From Rotaria socialis (lineage: Eukaryota > Rotifera > Eurotatoria > Philodinida > Philodinidae), in NCBI GenBank assembly GCA_905331475.1, contig CAJNYU010001943.1:1-64000 (forward strand): DNA of 64,000 bases. The letters run 5' to 3'. Of this stretch, positions 1 through 9,125 are shown piece by piece. The number at the start of each line of letters is the position of its first letter. The stretch's first letter is position 1. The notes under the pieces were generated by a model that was not told the DNA's origin, made no database searches, and saw only the letters and a list, made by a program, of their open reading frames with translations. Both the position numbers and the translations under genes were made by a program.

Positions 1-445
1 TTTGTTTTATCAAAGTTTCAAACATAAAAGAATGATGACTCATGGTATTTGTAAACAATAAGAATTGATTCAATAATATCAAATATTATTCTGTACGTAT
101 GTTTGATATGCAACACGTTTTATACGAAAAAGCGAAATAGGTGGCAACCCAGTATATAAATGAAGCCGATTAGTTGTATATTTCTAAACATTTATTCTTA
201 ATATATCTTATACTTTGTTCCAAATAATTTTTGCAATATGCATAATCGACACGCTGTTTCATCATGGAATACATGGGATTTAAATGCTTATTCTTAAATG
301 ACTACGTAGGATATCATAGGTCAGGATTCGCGTATTTTCCAATAAGATTCACCAATTCATCAGACCAAATTGAACAAACATTGGATCAAGACAGATCTCG
401 ACGAGCTCTATCAAATGCCCTATTTATTTTTTACCAAGATCTACC

Positions 446-1110
446 CATCATGAGGGGTGCGTCGATACGAATACAATTTGTATCGACCATCGACATCGTA
501 TCCATGTTACATTGTATCGATATATATACCCCTGAAAAACCTAGAATTCATGAATCATGTAACGGTATGTATCGGCATGTATCGGGCCTCTGTTACAATG
601 TATGCATATATATACCCTTGAAAAACCTAGAATTCATGACTCATGTAACGACTTGTATCGGTTTCTATTGAGCCTCTGTTTCAATGTATCGATGCAATGA
701 AACAGAGGCTCAATAGAAGCCGATACAAGCCGTTACATGATTCATGAATTCTAGGTTTTCCAGGGGTATATATATGGATACATTGTAACAGAGGCTCGAT
801 ACAAGCCGTTACAAGCGTTACATGATTCGAGCCTCTGTTACAATGTATTCATATATATACCCCGGAAAAACCTAGAATTCATGAATCATGTAACGGCATG
901 TAACGGCATGGATCGGCTTGTGTCGAGCCTCTGTTAGAATATATCGATACAATGAAGCAGAGGCTCAATAGAAACCGATACAAGTCGTTACATGATGCAT
1001 GAATTCTAGGTTTTTCAGGGGTATATATATGGATATAATGTAACATAGAGACGATGTAGAGGGGCGATACAACTTGTATTTGTATCGGCGCAGCTATGCC
1101 CATCATAGAG
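446..1110. mobile_element. Palindromic fold-back (MITE-like) insertion
   Basis: Seen: two successive large imperfect palindromes, centred near 690 (arms about 608-775) and 942 (arms about 850-1033). They are built from one unit with TATATATACCCC, AACCTAGAATTCATGA, ATGTAACGG and GAGCCTCTGTT. The ends carry inverted TGCGTCGATACGAATACAA / TTGTATTTGTATCGGCGCA. CCCATCATGAG (446) and CCCATCATAGAG (near 1098) flank the block as an imperfect direct repeat. No transposase is encoded, so this would be a non-autonomous element. Short open frames here only read through the palindrome. Confidence 0.6.
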
Positions 1111-1159
1111 AAAAATCCAAAATACTGCAAAAAAAGACCACAAAAAAGCCTAATTTTTC

Positions 1160-1530
1160 AGGAGAACCTATCGCGATTCGCCAACTCATCAGGCCAAGCT
1201 CTCAAAACTTCATCCTAGATAGAGCTTGACTTGCTCTATCGATTGGACTGGTTTTGAATTCTTTACGATGCTTCGGTTGTCTCGAAATTTGCTAAACAAT
1301 CCTGGAAATCTCAGATTTCTCCGAAGAACTCAGTGCCATTGACACTAATCACTTTTTCAAGGCTTCCATACAATTTCTGAAGAAGAACTTGATGAGATTC
1401 CTTGAAATCATCTCTGCCCGGTTCAATTTCACGATCGGATCCCCACCGAAAGGGCAATTCCAGGCCTCAATCCAAGATTTCTATTTTGTTGAAGTTTTGA
1501 TGTTTCCAAGAATCAGATTAACTGTTAAAT
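1160..1530 (+). repeat. Left copy of the long inverted repeat (main part)
   Basis: This segment is the diverged reverse complement of 6995-7386 (by eye more than three quarters identical, with small indels). Shared landmarks in order are the AAGCTCTCAAAACTTCATCC block, the TCGATTGGACT block, AAATTTGCTAAACAATCCTGG, CACTTTTTCAAG and GAAGTTTTGATGTTT. The outermost 70 bp of this arm lie separately at about 302-370. No coding potential is seen. Confidence 0.7.
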
Positions 1531-2115
1531 AATCTTTTACTTGTAAAAAACAATTTTCAATGAGTTTTATTTTCTTTTACGGACTTTTTTAATATTTGGG
1601 TTACGTTGACCAATTTAAAATATCGGTAGGTTAGTGACATCATTTTATTGTCATTTTATTTAATCTGAAGAGCGCTGGATATGCGTGGAGGAAGAGAAAA
1701 AAAACAATCGATGAATAAACCCCTAGCGAGAAGAGTGAGGGAGATGAAGGAGGGAGGAGAGTGTAAGACTTTCTTTTATTGTGAGGATGTATATCTTTTT
1801 TAAAAGTTTATTGGGATGTTTCTATATTATCTTACACTTATTTATTTATTTATAATGTAAGTTGATCTATACATACTTTTATAATAAATGATAAATAATA
1901 ATTGATTGTAATGTTTTCGATTTTATTTTAATATATGTATGGTAGTACAAATACAATAACGAGCAAATAGAATCGAAGACGGATAAAGATGCTGGGCAAT
2001 AACGACAAAACACGAGACTGAAACTTTTAGAAAATCAAAGAAAACAAAACGAAAAATAAGAGAGACAAAGAATAGAAATATGGAAAGTACACGGAAAACC
2101 AATAGAATCAAAAGA
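1531..2115. other. Non-coding, AT-rich
   Basis: Purine-rich and AT-rich sequence with no gene or structured repeat that I can support. It lies between the left inverted repeat and the duplicated segment around the N. Confidence 0.5.
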
Positions 2116-2366
2116 GAAGATAATCAACGCAAAGAAAGAAAGAGAGAAATCACTCTTGTGCTTGTAAACATAAAACAAACGAAACGAAAAGAAGAAATAC
2201 AAGACATAGCAAGAGAGAGATAGAGAAACAAAAAAGGGGNAGAAGATAATCAACGCAAAGAAAGAAAGAGAGAAATCACTCTTGTGCTTGTAAACATAAA
2301 ACAAACGAAACGAAAAGAAGAAATACAAGACATAGCAAGAGAGAGAGAGAGAAACAAAAAAGGGGC
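2116..2366. repeat. Near-exact ~120-bp tandem duplication around a single N
   Basis: Sequence from 2116 (AGAAGATAATCAACGCAAAG) to AAAAAAGGGG at 2239 is repeated almost perfectly from 2241 to about 2365, with one N at 2240 between the copies. The second copy differs only in the GA-repeat near its end (GAGAGATAGAG against GAGAGAGAGAG). This is typical of two contig ends joined without collapsing their overlap, so the duplication is probably artefactual. Confidence 0.85.
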
Positions 2367-2664
2367 ATCGTAACCTGTTGTATAACAACTATCGATTACG
2401 ATGAAAAGGAATGACAGAAAAGAAACGAATAAGTTTAAGAAAAACAAGTTAGTGTCGTACAGCGACATCTTACGACGCTAACAGAGAGGAGAGAAAATGT
2501 ATTTTTCTTTCTAGTCTGATCCTCGTCCTCGTTTTATCGATCTTTAATGTTATGTTTACAGGAGAGAAAACAAATTTCATTAGTTGATTCGTTCGGATCA
2601 ATAGGATAAATGGAAGGAAAGAGTGAGCGTCATCGCAAATATATCTATGAGGAGGAAATTATTA

Positions 2665-3760
2665 GCGTAACCAGGAATTCTCTAGTTGCAGGGCTTCTCT
2701 AGTGGTAGGGCGGCGCCCTATCATTTTTTAAAAGCTCATCCACCACTATAACTTAGATTTTTTCGGCGATCAAAAACAGATCCTCAATTTCTACTTTCTC
2801 AAAAAAGGACAATTCAATGTATCTATACTGCTATATTAGGTGAATTTATGGGAACAATAAAGAGAAGAGATGAAAAATAAATACATAAATAAATAACAGT
2901 TATTTCAACAACACTCGACTGTTTTTGTGCTGAATGGCAAAAGCACCAATTATTTTTTCATTATCAACAACAAAATCTCTTTCAATAGCTAATAAAGACC
3001 AAGCACTTAGCGTATCGTCCGACATACTAGTACGTGCACCAGTTTTGACTAATTTTATTTACTGAATGTTCGTTCTGTTGTAGTTGAACACACAGGAATA
3101 GTCAAAGCACCGATAGCAAGATATATAATCGTGAGGAATGCTTGTTCTAATGGTAAAAATTCAAAAACTAAATCAACTACGTCTTTTGATTTTGATTGTT
3201 TGAGCATAGTGTTAGGATCTACACTTGGATGGTGTCTATATTGAAATACGTGTCTCTTATGAGATCTATTCGAATAGTTCTTTTGATTGGAACTAAAACT
3301 GAACTGTCATACCCCTATTCATTTCTACAAGGATAGAATCAATTATCGGATAGAAACAAAATTCGGATATTTTCTCACATTGTCCTATTTTACTGGTAAC
3401 CGAGCAATTTAAAAATCTTGTTGAAATTGTTCTTTCTTTAACTTTAATACTAAGACCAATATTATTTTCAACACAAAATTCAGTTATTTGCCCAGTTAGT
3501 CTAGAAAATTCTTCTTCACTTCGAAGTTCATTAATTTGATTAATAACAGCACTAGTCAAGTTATGCGCTTTGCCAAAATCAGCGAATTTACCTAGAATAA
3601 TTATAAAAAAGGAATACAGCTCTCGAACAGGCATTTATAACATTGTAATTAACAGTAAATAAAAAACAGAAATCTTAGAAATTTTCATATTTTTCCGGGT
3701 GGGTAGGGCAAAGACTGGTAGTGGTAGGGCGGCGCCCTATCATGCCCACCCCTGGTTACG
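2665..3760 (-). mobile_element. Degenerate hAT-superfamily DNA transposon
   Basis: The block encloses a hAT transposase relic read on the minus strand. GCGTAACCAGG near 2667 and CCTGGTTACGGC near 3752 form short terminal inverted repeats. A 25-bp direct repeat containing TAGTGGTAGGGCGGCGCCC occurs just inside each end (about 2699-2725 and 3718-3744). At about 1.1 kb it is far shorter than an autonomous hAT element, so it is internally deleted and inactive. Confidence 0.6.
2905..3634 (-). pseudogene. hAT transposase C-terminal fragment (broken)
   Basis: Two pieces read on the minus strand. The 113-codon frame 3293-3634 resembles the DUF4371/ZMYM-type hAT region ahead of the dimerisation domain (KERTISTRF, then FYPIIDSILVEMNRG). 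Downstream (about 3290-2905) comes the dimerisation signature: STTTERTFSK, then after a frameshift VKTGARTSMSDDTLSAWSLL and IERDF. This matches the C terminus of hAT transposases (S.ERSFS...K..LRS.M...RLS.L..L.I.RD). Frameshifts and the absence of the BED finger and catalytic core show it is dead. Confidence 0.7.
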
Positions 3761-3769
3761 GCACTACAC

Positions 3770-5010
3770 AGCAGAAGCAAAATGTACAGAACATCTGCTA
3801 CTTTTGACTTACATTCTGCTATACATTTACTCAGAAAATCAAAGTGTACAATGTACACTTTGCTAAAATAGTTTACACTCTGATTTCTTTGATCTCTGAA
3901 CCTTCAAAGCCGCATATAGTTTTAAATTAATTAAGTATGATATTTTTTGTTCGCTAATGATCAAAATGTTTGCTTCATGAGATAAAAATGGCGAAAATTA
4001 TATTTTGTTTTCTAGATTGTGAAAATTGGACTCTTGTATACTTTGATACACTTTGCTCATAAAAACAGAGTGTACTGCACATTTTGTTTTAGATTTCCAT
4101 TGGAAACATTGAATGCGTGATCGAACCGAGTTTACGTTTAAAGATTTAATTTGCAATTGAGTATTTTACAAAAAAGATTGATTTAACTTTATTATGTCAA
4201 CAAGGTAACGCGACGTTTGCGTCGCACACCCTCTACTGAAAGGATTTAGTCATGTGGAACGTAGCTATCCAAAACTTTCTAGCTGAGAGACTTCACATTT
4301 TATAGCTTTGAAATGATTTTCATGGGAAACACGATTGATAACAGAGCATAAATAGAAAACTTGCTTGGAAGTATCACCAAGAAAGCGGCATTTAATTACT
4401 ACTTACTAATATTATATGGCGATACTGAAGCTAAGTGCATCCGATCTGGTACAGCTCAAGCTACGCCCCCAAAAAATTTCGATCAACTTAATAACGGAGT
4501 GAAGAAAAAGACCCATTCATGACAGCTATGATCGAAATACTCCATTTTAGTAAAGTTATAACTCAAATTGGTCTATGAACTAGATATTTAACATGAATCT
4601 GGACGAGTAGATCAGAGATTACATCAGAGTGTATTTTTCTAACTCGATTTCGGTCAGATTTGTGCTAATTTTTGCTCAACCTCATGTGGGTTCATTTTGT
4701 TTCGGTGCGTTCCCCGTCTAGAATGAATATATTCATTCTTGAGTGCACGTTCACACATAGATAAGCCTAAGATTTACAACTTTTGAATCAAATCCACTCG
4801 CAATCAGGAAAACCTAACCTTATTAACATAATCACGACATATATGAATTTCAAATGTTTCACACGAGTTGAGCAATTATTTCACGACCTGTCGTCGGAAG
4901 AAATTCAAAATATGTCCTATTTTCGAAAGTTATTTCAACATTTCTGATCGAGACAACGTGTAACTGTTCTATAAATCTGCAAGGCAAGTAGTCCTATAAT
5001 AACAACAGAC
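3770..5010. other. Non-coding stretch inside the repeat island
   Basis: No open reading frame of note, no RNA gene recognised and no strong internal repeat. The similarity of short phrases such as AGTGTACAATGTACAC (near 3840) is only local palindromy. Confidence 0.4.
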
Positions 5011-5016
5011 TTTGAA

Positions 5017-5085
5017 CTAGTGGGGGCGGCTAGTCATTCGTCGATGCCCCCCTGGGGCGCCACTCACGACTACCCGGCCCCATTT
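5017..5085. repeat. GC-rich palindromic module, copy 1
   Basis: Reads GGGGGCGGCTAGTCATTCG, then GCCCCCCTGGGGCGCC, then CACTCACGACTACC. It recurs at 5735-5797. Each copy can fold back on itself (GGCTAGTCGT against ACGGCTAGCC in copy 2, with a GGCGCC core). It is strikingly GC-rich in AT-rich surroundings. No function is known to me; it is probably part of a non-autonomous element. Confidence 0.6.
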
Positions 5086-5287
5086 CTTTTCTCTCATATA
5101 TGCGGTGAACGTTATCCTTTTAAACACCGCATTACTGATTCAAAGGTTCACCTCATTCTATAATTATTAGATAAAAACGAAGAGAATTTTCAAAAAAAAA
5201 ACGAAAACAACAGTTGTGGGACTAATTCAATTCAGTTACATCTACATATGCGATAAATTCATCACAATTTAGTGAAGAATGGGACAT

Positions 5288-5596
5288 GATTCCCGAGTAC
5301 CCAGGTCGAACAGTACGGTCCGTATGCGGCCATTGACGGTTACTTTACGACTATTTTACGGGCGAAATTTTGCCGTAATATCTGGCGCAGTAATACGAAC
5401 CGTATTATCATGAGAGTACGGAGCACAAACAGCCGTAAACCATGAAAATTCAGTCCCGTTTACGGTGCCGTATTACTGCGCCAGGTATTACCGGCAAATA
5501 CGGCCTATTTACTGCCGTAAAGATACCGTTTTGACATCGTCTACCGTCGACAAACAGACCGTAAACGAGTCCGTTTTGATCAACCTGGGTACTTAT
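5288..5596. mobile_element. Fold-back MITE with AGTACCCAGG termini
   Basis: Ends are inverted: GAGTACCCAGG at the left and CCTGGGTACTT at the right. The interior is largely self-complementary. For example, CTGGCGCAGTAATACG and CCGTATTACTGCGCCAG form opposing arms, and TACGGYCGT-type motifs recur throughout. About 305 bp, no coding capacity. It sits between the two GC-rich modules, so it may have inserted into a larger element made of them. Confidence 0.7.
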
Positions 5597-5734
5597 CATT
5601 TTGCGTCCGTTCGTAGATGCACCAATCTAGAATTCTAGGACTTAAGTTTGAATAAATTCTTCGTGCTGCAATAAAAGTAGACATATCAAGAATAAACTGA
5701 AGATTTTGAAAAAAGCTTTCAAACACTCAGTGCA

Positions 5735-5797
5735 GGTGAGCGGCTAGTCGTTCTTCGGCGCCCCTCCGGAGCGCCACTCACGGCTAGCCGCTCCCAA
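5735..5797. repeat. GC-rich palindromic module, copy 2
   Basis: Second copy of the 5017-5085 module, same orientation: AGCGGCTAGTCGTTCTTCGG, then CGCCCCTCCGGAGCGCC, then ACTCACGGCTAGCCGC. The arms are more nearly palindromic than in copy 1. Confidence 0.6.
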
Positions 5798-6324
5798 ATT
5801 GAGAATCAATTCAACCGCACGATACCTATAACCTATTCGTAATAATATCTCACATAACCATACGATACATCTAACACTATAAACATCACCGATGGTATCC
5901 TCAAAAAATTTCCCTACAAAGCATTCCTATCAAGAAAATGTGACGATCTAAACAGCTCTTAATCCATTACAAACTTGTTTGAAGTACAAAATTTCAAAAA
6001 TCTGGTAACGTCATCGTGTTCCCCAACCCCCGATTACCTTCGGTGAAACCTATCTCTACAGATATTGTTTGAGGTTAGTGAAGTTTATGCATCTGCTTTC
6101 CTATTGAACGAACGAACGGACACGCACACACACACACATACATACGAACGAACGCATTTAACTCACTTTTCGTAAGACCCTCCTTTCAGTAGAGGGAATA
6201 AATAATGCTGATCATGTATTAGTTAAAGAAATTGCCAGAAAAAAAAGAATCAAGAATAGAATGAATCAGAGAAAATGACTAGAAAATTTATTAGCTGTTT
6301 TGTTGAATTCAATCTCCCAGGTCA

Positions 6325-6600
6325 ATGATTCCGGAGGACGGATACTGTAGGAACCGGCCGGAAAGATGCGGAAAAATCACCGTATCTGGCCGGAAAGCAC
6401 GGGAAAGCGCTGGAAACTGGAAGCAGTATTCCAGTTGGAAGTTACCGGATTTTTTTCCTGTGGATTCCGGTCAGTTTTCTGTGTTTTACATCTGGAAGTT
6501 GATCGGAATCTGCAGGAAGAAAATCCGGTAACTTCCAACTGGAATACTGCTTCCACTTTCCTGTGCTTTCCGGCCGTTTCCCGCCGTACGTCCACGACCT
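6325..6600. mobile_element. Fold-back repeat (CCGGAAAG-type palindrome)
   Basis: The arm GGAAGCAGTATTCCAGTTGG with AAGTTACCGGATTTTTTTCC (about 6419-6458) is matched by its reverse complement at about 6513-6560. The similarity extends outward (GGCCGGAAAGCAC against GTGCTTTCCGGCC). The spacer is about 55 bp and itself partly palindromic. Overlapping open frames on both strands here arise because the two strands read the same palindrome; they are not genes. Confidence 0.7.
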
Positions 6601-6994
6601 GGGCTATATTGATTTTTATTATTTGTAACTTTGGCGTAGCTGCAGATCTCAATAATTTGTCTGAAATCTTTTTTACCGTGATTGTTATCGGAAATCGGTT
6701 CGGAACAATCATAGGTTGCAAAGAAAATTCAGTTGACACCTCTGCTGATCTTAAATTTTTTTTTCACAAAAATATATGCATTGTGATTATGACTATTAAT
6801 TCTTTCGAATGGCTATCCTGGTATTGTCGATAAAATGACAATCACTCAAAATTGCTTTCTTCAATTTTCTTATGGGTCGACATCCGTATCTAAACAACAG
6901 TAACTAGAGATACCATTGGGAAAAAAATACAATAGTCTTTCCTAAAAGGAATTTAAATCATTGAAAATTTTTTTAGAATTAAAACATTATTTAA

Positions 6995-7386
6995 CAATTA
7001 CTCTGATTCTTCCAAACATCAAAACTTCAAGCTAATAGAAGTCTTAGATTGAGACGCGGATTTGCCCGTTCGGTGGGGGTCCGACCGTTACATTTACCCC
7101 GACATAGGTGCTTCCAGTTGATCTCACCAAGTTCTTCTTGAGAAGTTGTATGGAAGTCTTGAAAAAGTGATTAGAGCCAATGGCGCCAGGTTCTTTGGAG
7201 AAACTTGAGATTTCCAGGATTGTTTAGCAAATTTCGAGGCAATGGAAGCATTGTAAAGAACTCAAAACTAGTCCAATCGATAGAGCAAGTAAAGCTCTAT
7301 CTAGGATGAAGTTTTGAGAGCTTGGTCTGATGTATTTGCGAATTTTATTGGACAATAAGCGAATCCTGACCTAAGATATCCTACGT
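6995..7386 (-). repeat. Right copy of the long inverted repeat
   Basis: Reverse complement of the 302-370 plus 1160-1530 blocks, here uninterrupted and therefore probably closer to the original arm. It ends with GATATCCTACGT, directly in front of the EF-hand reading frame whose first ATG is at 7389. Confidence 0.7.
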
Positions 7387-7388
7387 GA

Positions 7389-7790
7389 ATGACCATCAAT
7401 GAATTCAAAAATATCTATGTAAGTATTGCTGGTTTGACGTGGAATTTTAATGCCCATGAAGAATGCATGTTTATTATATTTGACACTGATATTAATGGTA
7501 TTTTAACATTCCATGAGTTTCTTATGGGTTGTCTTCTGTTACAACGGAACGTTAGTCTAGTGCAACGTTGGTTTTATGTTCTCAACATTTATTCTATGAG
7601 TCAACCTGGACATATCTCAGCACAAGAAGCTCAATTGTTACTTAATAGCATGCAACGTTTCTGTAATTTTCCAGTTCAAGATACGTATTTTGTTACAGCA
7701 TGGTCGCAACTTGGAGGAGATAATAAATGATTATGTACCAACATCATTATTTATTCAGGCTGTAATACCATTAATCCCGCCAACATACAT
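7389..7790 (+). pseudogene. Truncated EF-hand (neuronal calcium sensor-like) gene
   Basis: The 113-codon frame (7389-7730) has one canonical EF-hand loop, DTDINGILTFHE (D-x-D-x-N-G-x-L-x-F-x-E), preceded by MTINEFKNIY and followed by a second, degenerate EF-hand (SQPGHISAQEAQ). That order matches the middle of NCS/recoverin-type proteins, whose myristoylated N terminus and first hand should precede it. Here the frame is stopped immediately upstream (TGA at 7386-7388), where the inverted repeat ends. After the stop at 7728, homologous-looking sequence continues in the +1 frame (DYVPTSLFIQAVIPLIPP) to a stop near 7790. A missing 5' part plus a frameshift suggest a pseudogene. Alternatively, missing exons lie beyond the repeat island and the 3' shift is an unrecognised short intron. 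Confidence 0.55.
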
Positions 7791-9125
7791 ATGGTAAAAG
7801 CAACCGAAAAAGAAAAAAGACTGACATTTAACTCAAACACGCATATAAATATATATATTTTTTTCTCATAAGTATTTTTAATTAAAAGAAATAGGACGAT
7901 TCAGTTTGAATAAATGAAAGAAAAAGAATAATAAGAACGAATAAAATGACAGAAACAGACAAACGGCGAGACATACAATATGCAAATATATTTAGATATG
8001 ATCGAGTTAATAAAATAATTTTTCAAAAGAAATTCTGTTTAGCTTCATTCTTCTTTTATTTTCATACACTTGTGCTTGTAAATGGTGATGCAATAACAAA
8101 TTCATTATTTATATATGTAAATGACGCGAATTCAGTTTGATCAATATTCAGAAGAAGTTGTTTATCGCAAGGCGTTAATTGAATAGATTCACTAGTAAAT
8201 TCTTCATCAAAATTTGATGTATCATTATTGCTTGCCTAGAATAAAATCAGAATAAACTCGCACATATGTTCATAGTAAATAGAAAGACTTTCGTCGAGCA
8301 ACAAATAGTTTTGGCATTTTATTTGATTAAAATTTTATTTACAGTTAACGAAATAGAATTTTCATAACGATGACAAAACAGCAGGTTATTCCATTAAGCT
8401 TCTATTATTATCTCAACTCTAATAAATATATAAAGCTGAAATAGATTATTCTTCGTCTCATTCAAGCACTCATTATAATTGAAGGAAACATCTAGCTTAC
8501 ATCAAGCATATAGTACGAGCTAAAAATAAAATATCACGCAACGAAACTCTTGCTGTGAAATACACTAAACTCAAGAAAACAATTAATGGAGTCAATATAT
8601 ATATTTGCATGTAAATATTTCAATCATTCTTCTCTGTTTAGATTCGTCATTTGTTGTTTTCTTTTTGATTTTTAAAATACTTATCTCTTCTTTTTTTATC
8701 ATATTGATAAATCTTGTTAATATAAATATATGTCACAGATTGTTTTGAAATACAAATCATCAACAAAAGCAAATCCAACAATACATGAAATGGCAGACAT
8801 AAGCAACATGCAAGTCTATCAGCGGAAAGAAAAAAAAACAAATAAGACACATTTTGCTATAGACGAAAGAGAACAATTTTGAATTAAAAGCATATACATG
8901 CGGATATGCTACTACGCAAAGAGAAAAGTCCTACGTTAGCTTGATAATAATTGCCATTCATTATGAAGAACGAAAGAAACAAAATATTATACATTTAACC
9001 GGATAATAATGTAAAAAGACGATTGAAATGAGCATGGATACATAAGACTAGCAGACACAAGAAAACAATGAAATATGTTCATTAAGTTTTTGTTTTCTCT
9101 TTTGAATGAAATCTTTTTTTCCTGT
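7791..9125. other. Intergenic, AT-rich
   Basis: No supported gene. Open frames at 7946-8140 and 8647-8850 are short, low-complexity and unlike any family I know. Confidence 0.5.

Larger units (their letters stand above)
302..7386. mobile_element. Repeat island bounded by ~400-bp inverted repeats
   Basis: Seen: a block starting near 302 (ACGTAGGATATC, then TAGGTCAGGATTCG) recurs in reverse complement and ends near 7386. The similarity continues through a longer block, 1160-1530 against 6995-7386 inverted, covering landmarks such as GCTCTATCGATTGGACT and GAAGTTTTGATGTTT. The left arm is interrupted by a palindromic insertion at about 446-1110, and its first 70 bp are partly repeated on the far side. 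The interior has no intact gene, only a decayed hAT element and fold-back repeats. AATGAC occurs just outside both ends and could be a target-site duplication. Inference: either one large terminal-inverted-repeat element later colonised by others, or two independent inverted copies of one repeat family. The right end touches the start of a broken EF-hand gene. Confidence 0.5.

Noticed and set aside
264..671. 135-codon plus-strand frame
   Set aside because: It reads through the inverted repeat arm and the palindromic insertion; its repeated peptide (IYTPEKPRIHES-type) is just the DNA repeat translated.
6325..6833. Overlapping frames on both strands around 6.4-6.7 kb
   Set aside because: Both strands encode the same peptides (NPVTSNWNTAS, FQLEVTGF) because the DNA is a palindrome; not protein-coding.
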